This document shows, piece by piece, positions 6,243-14,122 of a stretch of 16,037 nt of DNA. Location of the stretch: NCBI GenBank assembly GCA_910577585.1, contig CAJTNN010000038.1, positions 1 through 16,037 on the forward strand, given 5' to 3'. Positions within the stretch are counted from its first letter, which is position 1; every line of letters begins with the position of its first letter. Under the pieces are notes generated by a model that was not told the DNA's origin, did not search any database, and saw nothing but the letters and a program-made list of their open reading frames with translations. The translations under genes and the position numbers were made by a program. The DNA is from an uncultured Muribaculaceae bacterium. Lineage in GTDB: Bacteria; Bacteroidota; Bacteroidia; Bacteroidales; Muribaculaceae.

Positions 6243-8333
6243 TCAGCGCACAGTCACCTTCGCTGTCTGGCCTTCGGCCACCACAATGTAGACTCCGGCA
6301 GGGAGATTCTCGCGACCGCATTCCACGCCGCCCACTGTGAATACGCGGGCTGAAGCGGGCGCCTCGATGCGACCTTTGCCGCCATAGATCGGGGCTACGC
6401 TCACGCTTACCTCATCGACACCTGTGCCGGCAGGAAGCTCGGCAGGCACGAACTCGAGCACATTCGATGTCACCGCTCCCGGCACACCGTTGAAGACACG
6501 CACATAGGCGCGGATTTTCTGCTTCCACTGGTTGAGGGTGAGGTTGCGCACGGTGTGGCTGGTGGCCAGACCTACGTTGGTCTCATCGAGGCCATCGACT
6601 GTGTAGGTGTTGCCTGAGGCATCGTCGGTGCGCTTCACTGTGAGGGTGTAGTACTCTACATCGGGTACTGCGGTCCATTCGAGATAGAACTCGCGCTTTG
6701 ACTGGTCGGCAGTCACGTTATCCTTCAGCAGCGGGGCATCCTCGGAGGGAGCATACTTGTTGTACTCGAAAGAGGTCACACCTGAATCCCAGTCGTAAGA
6801 GATGTTGGTGATGGTCACATCCATAGCCTTGCGGAGACACACCGGAGTGAGCACCTTCATCGAGGGAGTGATGTAAGTATAGTCTTCGAAATCGCCGGGC
6901 CAGCCGAATGAACGCGAGTCAGGACCGATCATCTCCACATTGGGCGAGTAGCCGGTGTTGACATTGTTGGACTGCCAGGTATTGTTGTTGAAGTTGATGC
7001 GCCAGATCATCATGCCGTGCTCGGGGAGACTGCTATCCCAATCGCTTTCGCCGCGCGACTCAAGGACATAGTATTCAGGATAGTAGCTCACCACGCCACC
7101 AGGCTGACGGATGCGCAGGCGCACTGCGTTGCGGTCCTTTGAGGTGAGGGGATTGAGCGAATAAGACTCGCCATCCTGAGCGTCGGTATAGTCGAGCCAC
7201 TTGCACACCCACTGCTCATAGGCAGAGAATACGGGGGGACAGGTAGAGAGCTCGTTGTATGAACCCTGGTCCATGATGGAGTACTTGCCGGGAGTCTTGC
7301 AGCCTGAGCCGTTGACATCGTAGAGGTCAGGCAGACCGAGCACGTGGCCGAACTCATGGCAGAAAGCACCGATACCGTCGAGATGCGGCTTCTCGCTGTC
7401 AGGAATCTTGCGCGATGAATTGAGCTCGCAAGAACAAGCGTAGCAAGTGAGCTGCACGCCGTCGGGGAAGAGGTAGGGAAGATTCAGAGGATTACCGGTG
7501 TAGGCGGTGTAGCGGCGATAGTCGCTCTGGTGGGGCCAGATGCAGGTGGAATCACCCGAGTCAGCCTGGCCGGCTCCGCTGAAGAAGAAGAATACGTTGT
7601 CGATCTCGCCGTTGTTGTCGTAGTCATAGATTGAGAAATCTACGGTATCATCAAGAAACTCGATAGCCTCCTGGATAGCCACACCGAAGCGCTCGTTGGT
7701 GCCTTTGTCGGCCAGTATGGGATCATCCTGACCGGTGTAGTATGCGGCGTTATGCTTCAGTTTTACAGGACCATAGACATCAAACTGAGGTTTGAACTTA
7801 CCATTCGACGAAGCCTCATAGTAATCCTTGGCCGAGCCACGGCTGCCGAAGTCGGAGTATCCGCTCTCATTGCAAAGGCGGGTATACTGCGCCACAGGGT
7901 CAGCCACGCTGAAGGGACGGTCAGGATACTCGAGCAGAATCACACATGAGCGCACCTCGCCGATGGTGGGGAAGGTGGTGCGGCCGCGGTTGTCGCCCGA
8001 AGTCTCGAGCGCAGCCATGCGCGAGCCCTGCTTGGTGGCGGGCATCTCATACTGCGGACGCTCGGCACGCAATACGTTGAGGTCGGCCTCTACGGCAGTG
8101 AGGCGGACACCGCCGCGCATAGCCGGAGCGAGTATGCCATTCTTGAATTCAAGAATCCCGACGCCGTCGGCATCGGTCATATAATTGAAGTGTTCGTTGC
8201 CATGCAGGTAGAACTCCACAGTTGTGCCGTCAGGATTGACATGACGCATCAGCTCGGGAGAGGCAGGACGCGCCGCGGCTATCAGTGGAAGTGCCGCCAC
8301 CGCTGTCGCCGCCAGAAGTTTATGAATTCTCAT
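6243..8333 (-). CDS. Secreted M6 family metallopeptidase
   Basis: A 696-residue secreted zinc protease. Residues 1-21 are a Sec signal peptide ending in an alanine-rich stretch. The M6 (immune inhibitor A-like) catalytic domain covers roughly residues 90-450, with the zinc-binding HEFGH at 326-330 followed by LGLPDLYD. Glu327 is the expected catalytic base. A DYDNNGEID segment upstream resembles the acidic Asp-rich motif common in this family. A fibronectin-III-like domain follows (about 540-640). The last 55 residues (GKGRIEAPASARVFTVGG to the terminal KVTVR) resemble a T9SS type A sorting domain. It is probably exported or anchored to the cell surface to degrade proteins; substrate unknown. 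It stands alone, downstream of tRNA-Arg and separated from it by a hairpin. No promoter was recognised directly upstream. Confidence 0.93.
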   Translation of the reverse strand: MRIHKLLAATAVAALPLIAAARPASPELMRHVNPDGTTVEFYLHGNEHFNYMTDADGVGILEFKNGILAPAMRGGVRLTAVEADLNVLRAERPQYEMPATKQGSRMAALETSGDNRGRTTFPTIGEVRSCVILLEYPDRPFSVADPVAQYTRLCNESGYSDFGSRGSAKDYYEASSNGKFKPQFDVYGPVKLKHNAAYYTGQDDPILADKGTNERFGVAIQEAIEFLDDTVDFSIYDYDNNGEIDNVFFFFSGAGQADSGDSTCIWPHQSDYRRYTAYTGNPLNLPYLFPDGVQLTCYACSCELNSSRKIPDSEKPHLDGIGAFCHEFGHVLGLPDLYDVNGSGCKTPGKYSIMDQGSYNELSTCPPVFSAYEQWVCKWLDYTDAQDGESYSLNPLTSKDRNAVRLRIRQPGGVVSYYPEYYVLESRGESDWDSSLPEHGMMIWRINFNNNTWQSNNVNTGYSPNVEMIGPDSRSFGWPGDFEDYTYITPSMKVLTPVCLRKAMDVTITNISYDWDSGVTSFEYNKYAPSEDAPLLKDNVTADQSKREFYLEWTAVPDVEYYTLTVKRTDDASGNTYTVDGLDETNVGLATSHTVRNLTLNQWKQKIRAYVRVFNGVPGAVTSNVLEFVPAELPAGTGVDEVSVSVAPIYGGKGRIEAPASARVFTVGGVECGRENLPAGVYIVVAEGQTAKVTVR

Positions 8334-8378
8334 AAGCGCTTAGGTTGTTGGTATTACGTTATTTTAAATGGTAGTTTG

Positions 8379-8416
8379 CGTCTGCACCTGCGTCAGCTAT
8401 GACACAGGTGCAGACG
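8379..8416 (-). terminator. Hairpin between tRNA-Arg and the M6 gene
   Basis: A perfect 12-bp stem pairs 8379-8390 with 8405-8416. It continues past one mismatch into GTCA/TGAC with a 4-nt loop. It lies 16 nt after the tRNA 3' end and 46 nt before the M6 start. The minus-strand sequence after it (CAAACTACCATTTAAAA) has only a weak T run, so termination may be partial and the M6 gene could be read from the tRNA promoter. Confidence 0.5.
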
Positions 8417-8431
8417 AAGATAAATCTCGGG

Positions 8432-8503
8432 TACCTCCGAGGAGAATCGAACTCCTATCTAAAGTTTAGGAAACTTCTATTCTATCCGTTGAACTACAGA
8501 GGC
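8432..8503 (-). tRNA. tRNA-Arg (anticodon CCU)
   Basis: The minus strand folds as a 72-nt cloverleaf. The acceptor arm GCCTCTG pairs with CGGAGGT (one terminal G-U, one internal U-G). The D-arm is GTTC/GAAT with an AACGGATA loop. The anticodon arm is GAAGT/ACTTT with loop TTCCTAA, giving anticodon CCU for AGG. The T-arm is AGGAG/CTCCT with loop TTCGATT. The discriminator is A. The next three bases are CCC, so the CCA tail is not encoded. Confidence 0.95.
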
Positions 8504-8582
8504 ATTTCATGATAATGGACAAGCCAGTGCACATCGGCTCCCACTTCCGGCCTCAAAAATCGCATGAGGCAGTATTCTCTTG

Positions 8583-8614
8583 CAAATATATAGGTTTCCG
8601 CGCAATTTCACAAT
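8583..8614 (-). promoter_or_regulatory. Likely promoter of tRNA-Arg
   Basis: Minus-strand TATATTTG (8583-8590) matches the TAnnTTTG -7 element. ATTG, a partial -33 match, lies 20 nt upstream (8611-8614). Transcription would begin near 8576, giving a leader of about 70 nt before the tRNA. Confidence 0.5.
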
Positions 8615-8725
8615 ATCAGCCCTCTATATTTTACCCAAAAAGAGTTAAAAAATCCTTTCGCCACTATTTTCCGCACCCCTGCTGCAAGTCTCCCCACTCT
8701 CATCTACCCGACAAGGAGGCGAGGT

Positions 8726-9661
8726 TCAGCGCAGTCTGACCACCGCTCCCGGCTCATCGGCCACATCAGGATTAAGACTGCGCAGAGTGGCCAGGCGCAT
8801 ACCGAAGCGCTGCGCCAGGGAATGCATCGATTCGCCATCCCCGATGGTGGCGCGGGCCTCGACCTCGGCGGGGGCTTCGGCAAGTTTGGGTTGGAGATAT
8901 ACCTCCTCCCAGGCTTTGATCTCGCCATCACGCTCGCGGTCGTTGTAGAGCAGTAGCTTCTTCTTGCTTATCTTCAATTCCTTGGCTATCTTGGCATAGG
9001 TGTCGCCCGGCTGGGCTATGACATAGTGCAACCCACGGCTGCGGCGCACCACATGACGCTCCACCAGACTGCGATGGATAAAGTCGGCCATCTCCTCGAG
9101 CTCGCGCATATGGCCACCGTCGAAGTCCTGAAGTGAATATAGCTCGATGATGGAGATCAGGCGGTCGGCATAGTTGGGGTCGGTGGCATAGCCGCATCGT
9201 TTCAGTCCGCGGGCCCAGCCGACATAGTCGGTGAGATCCAGATCGAATAACTCGGCATACCGCTTGCGACGCAAAAAGAGCGAGTGGTCGCGAAATGACT
9301 CATCGGCCGAGTCATAGACCCGGAAACATTCATCGGGAGCATCATCGTTGCGCAGCATCGTCTGGCCGCTCCATTCCTTATGGCACTTTATGCCAAAGTG
9401 ATTGTTACCCTCACGGGCAAGCGTCGAGCGCCCTGCGGCACTCTCGAGCAGTCCCTGCGCCAGAGTGATTGAGGCAGGGATGCCATATTCCTGCATCTGC
9501 GCCACCGCCATACCTGAATATTGGGAGATGTAGTCTTCATAGACATTGCCATAGGCCGGCAGAATGTGGCACGACATCAGTAGCAGCAGCGCGCAGACCC
9601 CACCGCCGAGACGGCGCAGCCCACGGGATGCAATCGAATATTTTATACGGTTCATCGTCAA
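8726..9661 (-). CDS. GH73-like glucosaminidase with two LysM modules
   Basis: A 311-residue cell-envelope hydrolase. The N-terminus is basic, then hydrophobic (about 20-30), ending LLMSC at 27-31. That may be a lipoprotein signal with Cys31 as acceptor; otherwise a signal peptidase I site near AYG/N39 would release it. Residues about 44-178 match the mannosyl-glycoprotein endo-beta-N-acetylglucosaminidase (GH73, FlgJ-like) domain, with probable catalytic Glu73 in LAQGLLESAAGRS and the NNHFGIKC segment. Two LysM modules follow (about 212-258, YVIAQPGDTYAKIA, and 268-311) that should bind peptidoglycan. The role is cleavage of peptidoglycan glycan strands in growth or remodelling. A good promoter lies about 50 nt upstream. 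The start could instead be the second methionine, two codons in. Confidence 0.92.
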   Translation of the reverse strand: MTMNRIKYSIASRGLRRLGGGVCALLLLMSCHILPAYGNVYEDYISQYSGMAVAQMQEYGIPASITLAQGLLESAAGRSTLAREGNNHFGIKCHKEWSGQTMLRNDDAPDECFRVYDSADESFRDHSLFLRRKRYAELFDLDLTDYVGWARGLKRCGYATDPNYADRLISIIELYSLQDFDGGHMRELEEMADFIHRSLVERHVVRRSRGLHYVIAQPGDTYAKIAKELKISKKKLLLYNDRERDGEIKAWEEVYLQPKLAEAPAEVEARATIGDGESMHSLAQRFGMRLATLRSLNPDVADEPGAVVRLR

Positions 9662-9714
9662 CAGATAGTTAGAATCAGACGCCTCTCAGCGCGTATGCCG
9701 GAGAAAGCGCTATA

Positions 9715-9746
9715 CAAAATTACTACAAAATATCACCCCAGCCAAA
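9715..9746 (-). promoter_or_regulatory. Promoter of the LysM glucosaminidase gene
   Basis: Minus-strand TAATTTTG (9715-9722) and TTTG (9743-9746) are separated by 20 nt, fitting both halves of the Bacteroidetes housekeeping promoter. This is the best promoter match in the window. The leader to the start codon is about 45 nt. Confidence 0.7.
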
Positions 9747-9921
9747 CCAAAACATCATTATTCAGCAATCTTCATGACATAAGAAATTCTTTTGCAGAAA
9801 AGTAGCGCCAGTTTGCCCCTCGACATTTAATCTATCGTAATTAAAAAGCACCATAGCAAATTATTTACTGTCTTTCGTTTCATTTTTTCTGAAATTTAAT
9901 GGTTTTTATAAAAATTTTGTT

Positions 9922-9929
9922 TAAGTTTG
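9922..9929 (+). promoter_or_regulatory. Likely -7 element for the 950-residue protein gene
   Basis: TAAGTTTG matches TAnnTTTG on the plus strand, in an AT-rich stretch. No good TTTG lies at the expected -33 distance, so activator help may be needed. Transcription would start near 9936, leaving an unusually long leader of about 130 nt. The 404-nt gap from 9662 to 10065 otherwise holds the opposing promoter at 9715-9746 and the hairpin at 9964-10001. Confidence 0.5.
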
Positions 9930-9963
9930 CATTCGGGAAGACTTGTATGTAAATTATGTACAT

Positions 9964-10001
9964 ACCCAGCATCTTCCTATCCTGACAATCAGATGCCGGG
10001 T
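9964..10001 (+). promoter_or_regulatory. Hairpin in the leader of the 950-residue protein gene
   Basis: Positions 9964-9973 (ACCCAGCATC) pair with 9992-10001 (GATGCCGGGT): nine of ten base pairs, with one A-C mismatch and an 18-nt loop. It lies between the predicted start of transcription and the ATG. No known riboswitch class was recognised, so any regulatory role is speculative. Confidence 0.4.
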
Positions 10002-10065
10002 GACGCGATTCCCCCAGCCTGAAAGACCGAAACAACACTTATCATATTAACTAAACATTTTCGAA

Positions 10066-12918
10066 ATGAAAAAAACGCTACAACTTCTGTGGGGCACAGC
10101 CCTTATGGCAGCGGCGTTGCCCGCAATGGCCCAGGAGGCTGCTGATGTCTTCCAGATCCAGCCCGGCGAGAACCAGGTGACCGAGGCAGGCTCAGTCAAC
10201 TTCGCCTTCACCGCCACAGAGACCGGCCTTGCCACACTGACCGGCATGTCGGTATCGGCCTATGGCGAACCTGTGACCGCCACTTACAACGATGAGACCT
10301 GGAGCGTCACCCCCTATGCAAGCTACATGCCTAAAGTTACGGCTTTCTATGTAGAGGAGGGTGTGACCTATACATTCACACATTCTGAATACAGCGCCTA
10401 CGACTTCACATATGACCTGGCTCCCGTGAGCGGCAGCCTCACCGGCGAGTCTTGTGCCGAACCGATGGACCTGCCCACCAACACGTTGTATCTCGTGCCG
10501 GGCAGCGGCGGCTATTCTTCGCCGGCAGTGGTGTATGCAGCGCTCGATGTGCCCTTCGACGGCAAACTCAAACTCGAGGCCTACAACTCGATGCAGAAAG
10601 TCGAGGTTGGCAGCGGTTGCGACGGTACATGGACCGAACTCTCCTACGAATATGCTTACCCCTACTACATCTACTCCACAATGGGTGTGAAGGGTGAGAA
10701 ACTCATGGTGAGAATGACCGCATCTGAGCCGGTGCTCGTCAACACTTCATTCTATGAGGTACTCGAGGGTGGCACTTGCGATGACGCCTTCACCGCCGTA
10801 ATGGGTGAAAATTCACTCCCGGCTGCCGCAGGCACATACTGGTATAAGATTACAACCCCCTCTTCACCCTCCAACGGCGTGCTGAAGGTGAGCTCGGATG
10901 CAAATGCCTCGGCTGAACTGCGCAATGACTGCACAAGCCAGTACAATATCCTGACTTCTGAGTCTGTAAGCTTCCGCACCGTCATCTACGCCAACAACAA
11001 CCGCTATCTGAAAGTGGTGAAGGACGTGGCTACTGCCGATCCGGAGAGCATCAGCATCTCGTTCACCGCCACCGAGCCCATCGACGAGCGCTCGCAGGGT
11101 GAGGTTATCCAGGCTGACACCGAGATCACTCTCCCCGAATGGCAAGGCACTTACTACTACTCTATCAAGACTCCCGCCGAGCCGAAACTGCTCTGCCTCA
11201 CATCAGATGCAGGCGAGGATTGGGCCGGCAACTTCTCATGCACCGAACTCAACGGCTACACCCAGCTCGGCTCAGGCAAGGAATTCAAGGCTGAGACTGC
11301 CGCCGACAAGACCTACATGATTCAGGTGACTGTTCCCGCCGGCAACGAGGTTGTGAAGTTCAGCGTGAGCTTCGAGGAGATGGAGCAGGGTGCTGTGAAG
11401 TCGTTCCCGTTCGAGGCTAAACTCGGCGCGAATGATATGCCCGCCTTCGGCACCGTATATTACACATTCTCTCCCGATGTCGACAAACTCGTGGAACTCT
11501 CTACCGACGTAGAGGGTACCAAGGCCACCGTATCTGCCCCCAACGATTATGGCTACGAAAATGACGTGCCCCTCATCTCTACTGAGGCCGGCTACAAGTT
11601 CGAGGCCGTAGCAGGCAAGACCTACTCTATCGCTATCTCAAATGTGACTGCCGCCGGCACTCTCACCATCACCGAGGTTGCTTACGGTCCCGGCGAGTCG
11701 TGGAACACTGCCTACGAGCCCTCTGACGCAACTGTGGCTGTGCCCGCAGGCCCCGGCAAGACTTGGTATCTCTACACTGCCGACACCGCAGGTCTCTGCA
11801 GCGTATCTACCACCGTACCTGGCAACTACAGCTCTGCCATCACAGTATATGTAGGCGAAGTTGATGAGGCAAATGCACAGAAAATCAACGCCCAGTATGA
11901 CTGGTCATCGGGCGGCTACGCTTGGGACGCCTTCAAATGCGCCGTCGAGCAGGGTCAGAAAGTATACGTATGCATCAACAACTCAGAGTCAACCGGCGGC
12001 GACCTGACAGTGACATTCGCTCCTGCAGCTCCCGGCGAGGCTTCCAACAACCCGATTGCCATCAACTTCAACGGCGAGAGCCTGCAATTCGAATTCCCGA
12101 AGGCCACTGACAGCGGCATCTGGTATTCAATCGAACTGACCGAGGGTATCTTCAACCTCAAGTCTTCGTCAGACTTCACAATGGATATGTATGCACCCGG
12201 TAACACAAAGACTCCGGTGACTTCGGCTCAGTGGCAGTACAACGATGGTGACTCTTACACCGCCATCAGCAACTACGGTGTGACTGCCGACGGCACTTAT
12301 CTGCTCTATCTCAGCCGCGCCAACGCTGCCTTCAACGCCGACATCACTCTGCGCGCTCCGGCAGCCGGCGAAACTCCCGCCACTGCTTATGTTATCGATA
12401 TCAAGGGTGACCCGACCACAGCTGCAATCGAAGCCATCAGCGGCTCAGCTTCAGCTCCCGTTTGGTACAAGATGCACCTCGGCGAGGGCATCCTCAGCAT
12501 CGTGGCTGAAAACTCCGGCTACCTCTACGCATCTTTCTATGGCGATGACTTCATGACTCCGATTGCCAACACCCAGAGCTTCACTTATGGCGACAGCTAT
12601 GCCTACGGCATCGAAGAGGTAGAGATCCCCGTCGAGGGATGGTACTACCTCCAGGTGAAATCAAGCAATGGCAACCCGATCGTGCTTTCAGGCACCGCAG
12701 TGACTTCAACTGTAGGCGTCGAGAATATCTCGGCTGAAGCAGGCGAACTCTTCGTGGCAGCCGGCAAGGTTGTCAACAACAGCGACGCTGCAGCAGCCGT
12801 CTACGACCTCAACGGTCGCCTGGTGGCTAACGTGGCAGCCGGCCAGAGCGTAAGCCTCAATGCAGGTCTCTATGTCGTAAGCAACGGCAAGCTGACCTTC
12901 AAAGCTATCGTGAAATAA
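10066..12918 (+). CDS. Large secreted protein of repeated beta-rich modules
   Basis: A 950-residue protein that I cannot assign to a named family. Residues 1-22 are a clear Sec signal peptide, MKKTLQLLWGTALMAAALPAMA, cut before QEAADVF. The body consists of successive modules of about 100-120 residues. Each has an aromatic Y/W-Y strand motif (pairs near 258, 363, 464, 566, 686 and 800; a divergent one near 157), then a G-x-L or G-x-x-x-[VL]-S strand, then a Tyr-rich late strand. This pattern resembles PPC-like or carbohydrate-binding beta-sandwiches, but that is inference. The final 60 residues (AAAVYDLNGRLVANVAAGQS, then LNAGLYVVSNGKLTFKAIVK) fit a T9SS type A sorting domain. No catalytic motif was seen, so adhesion or glycan/protein binding at the surface is the likeliest role. 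It is a single-gene unit with a long leader and its own terminator. Confidence 0.88.
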   Translation: MKKTLQLLWGTALMAAALPAMAQEAADVFQIQPGENQVTEAGSVNFAFTATETGLATLTGMSVSAYGEPVTATYNDETWSVTPYASYMPKVTAFYVEEGVTYTFTHSEYSAYDFTYDLAPVSGSLTGESCAEPMDLPTNTLYLVPGSGGYSSPAVVYAALDVPFDGKLKLEAYNSMQKVEVGSGCDGTWTELSYEYAYPYYIYSTMGVKGEKLMVRMTASEPVLVNTSFYEVLEGGTCDDAFTAVMGENSLPAAAGTYWYKITTPSSPSNGVLKVSSDANASAELRNDCTSQYNILTSESVSFRTVIYANNNRYLKVVKDVATADPESISISFTATEPIDERSQGEVIQADTEITLPEWQGTYYYSIKTPAEPKLLCLTSDAGEDWAGNFSCTELNGYTQLGSGKEFKAETAADKTYMIQVTVPAGNEVVKFSVSFEEMEQGAVKSFPFEAKLGANDMPAFGTVYYTFSPDVDKLVELSTDVEGTKATVSAPNDYGYENDVPLISTEAGYKFEAVAGKTYSIAISNVTAAGTLTITEVAYGPGESWNTAYEPSDATVAVPAGPGKTWYLYTADTAGLCSVSTTVPGNYSSAITVYVGEVDEANAQKINAQYDWSSGGYAWDAFKCAVEQGQKVYVCINNSESTGGDLTVTFAPAAPGEASNNPIAINFNGESLQFEFPKATDSGIWYSIELTEGIFNLKSSSDFTMDMYAPGNTKTPVTSAQWQYNDGDSYTAISNYGVTADGTYLLYLSRANAAFNADITLRAPAAGETPATAYVIDIKGDPTTAAIEAISGSASAPVWYKMHLGEGILSIVAENSGYLYASFYGDDFMTPIANTQSFTYGDSYAYGIEEVEIPVEGWYYLQVKSSNGNPIVLSGTAVTSTVGVENISAEAGELFVAAGKVVNNSDAAAAVYDLNGRLVANVAAGQSVSLNAGLYVVSNGKLTFKAIVK

Positions 12919-13061
12919 TATTGGTTATTATAATTCATTAGTGGTTAGTGTGATTGATTAGTGACTATAACTAAGGAAAACCACGAGATTAGCTCACAAT
13001 TAGAAAGCAACGACTGGTGCGAACCACAACTTGATTTCTAACGCACCACTGACTGAAATGA

Positions 13062-13100
13062 GGGCGCCTCCCGGAGAAGTCTCCGGAAGGCGCCCATTTT
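13062..13100 (+). terminator. Terminator after the 950-residue protein gene
   Basis: GGGCGCCT (13062-13069) pairs with AGGCGCCC (13088-13095). After one mismatch, CCGGAG (13071-13076) pairs with CTCCGG (13081-13086) around an AAGT loop. The tail is ATTTTCATT. It lies 143 nt after the stop codon. The stretch between (12919-13061) holds only short degenerate ATTAGTG-like repeats. The reverse side (TCATTTCAG) could also help end transcription from the minus strand. Confidence 0.75.
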
Positions 13101-13138
13101 CATTACCAAAAGAAAAGCCCAAAAGCCGATCCGAGCCC

Positions 13139-13192
13139 CAAAAACCGCAGCCAAAGGCCAAGCCGCAAAAACCGCAGCCAAAGGCCGTGTGA
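13139..13192. repeat. 27-bp direct repeat, two copies
   Basis: A 21-bp identical core occurs at 13139-13159 and 13166-13186, a 27-bp step. The plus-strand core reads CAAAAACCGCAGCC followed by AAAGGCC. A partial, more degenerate copy may precede it near 13117. The repeat lies between the terminator at 13062-13100 and the end of cdd. In one plus-strand frame it encodes Lys/Pro/Gln-rich residues (see the finding on the 44-codon frame). Confidence 0.8.
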
Positions 13193-13220
13193 GGACGGCA
13201 GTCCGAATTAAGGCCCCCGC

Positions 13221-13724
13221 TTAGAACTCAGTAAATGAGAATGGCAGCAAAGCCCCGACCGAAGGGAAGATATACACCCCCTCCCGGCCATAAAGCAGCA
13301 CCTCAATGGGCCCATACATCCGCTCATACTCAAGCAGCGCCTGCCGGCATGCCCCGCAGGGCGAGATGGGCAAGGCCTGGAAGCACTCCTCCCATGTGGC
13401 CTCCGGGCACGCATGATCGCGGGTCCAGGCGGCTACCGCGATTTTCAGCATCGCCACCCCGGGATAACGCGCCGAGGCATAGAAGCAGGCAGTGCGCTCG
13501 GCACATGTGCCCGACGGATAGGCAGCATTCTCCTGGTTGGCACCGCTGACTATCTCACCATTGGCCATCAGAATAGCGGCACCCACGTGGAAACCTGAAT
13601 ATGTGGCCAATGAATTGCGTGTGGCCTCGCGGGCTGCATCCACCAGCCGACGGTCGGCCTCCGGCAGCTCATCATACGCACACTGCGCATAACGAATCAC
13701 TATCTCTTTCTCTTTCATAAGCAT
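13221..13724 (-). CDS. cdd: Cytidine deaminase
   Basis: Zinc-dependent deamination of cytidine and deoxycytidine to uridine and deoxyuridine in pyrimidine salvage. The active-site motif is TCAERTA, with zinc ligand Cys74 and proton-shuttling Glu76. The second motif, SPCGACRQ, supplies Cys123 and Cys126. Residues FHVGAAI near 45-51 and NQENAAYPSG at 63-72 fit the substrate-binding region. At 167 residues it is longer than the classical tetrameric enzyme of about 130. Part of the extra length is at the N-terminus, and part is a segment around 100-117 (TRDHACPEATWEE) between the two motifs, as I expect of Bacteroidetes homologues. The start could be the third residue, also Met. A -7 promoter match lies 20 nt upstream. 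It is a monocistronic unit, divergent from the lipoprotein gene. Confidence 0.95.
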   Translation of the reverse strand: MLMKEKEIVIRYAQCAYDELPEADRRLVDAAREATRNSLATYSGFHVGAAILMANGEIVSGANQENAAYPSGTCAERTACFYASARYPGVAMLKIAVAAWTRDHACPEATWEECFQALPISPCGACRQALLEYERMYGPIEVLLYGREGVYIFPSVGALLPFSFTEF

Positions 13725-13743
13725 CTATCAAAATTTATTTTGA

Positions 13744-13751
13744 CAAAGATA
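13744..13751 (-). promoter_or_regulatory. Likely -7 element of cdd
   Basis: Minus-strand TATCTTTG matches TAnnTTTG and lies 20 nt before the cdd start. No clear -33 TTTG is seen at the usual distance, so this rests on one element. Confidence 0.5.
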
Positions 13752-13951
13752 GCTCTTTTCAAGGATATAAGTAAGTATCTCTTAAAAATGATGCATGGAT
13801 AATTTTTGAGACATATTATTCTTGAAAAAAGAGCCATGTTTTATCAGCCAAAGGCTATATACTCATTAACTTTTACCCCCTCGGCAATGTTTAAATCTTG
13901 TGACAGTCTATTTTTCGACGCACCTTGAAGCAACTTTATGCCGCTGCGGGG

Positions 13952-14087
13952 TCTAAACAGATAGACGTCCGGATTTAAAACCGACAATCGGATTTAAGTT
14001 CGACGCCCCTATTAAAAAACAGATACTCGTCTTTTAAGTTAGACGACCGAAATTAAGTCAGATGACCGAAACTAAAATTGACGCTTA
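13952..14087. repeat. Degenerate 19-bp tandem repeat, about seven copies
   Basis: The core TTTAAGTT, followed by NGACGACC-like bases, recurs with variations starting near 13952, 13974, 13993, 14012, 14033, 14052 and 14071. Steps are 19 bp except two of 21-22 bp. Copies differ by several bases, so the array is old or under loose constraint. It ends about 35 bp before the lipoprotein start codon and occupies most of the space where that gene's promoter must lie. The rest of the cdd-lipoprotein gap (13752-13951) is AT-rich with no other feature recognised. Confidence 0.7.
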
Positions 14088-14122
14088 TGATACACTTTGA
14101 CCATTCTTCAATCCTGAAGCGG

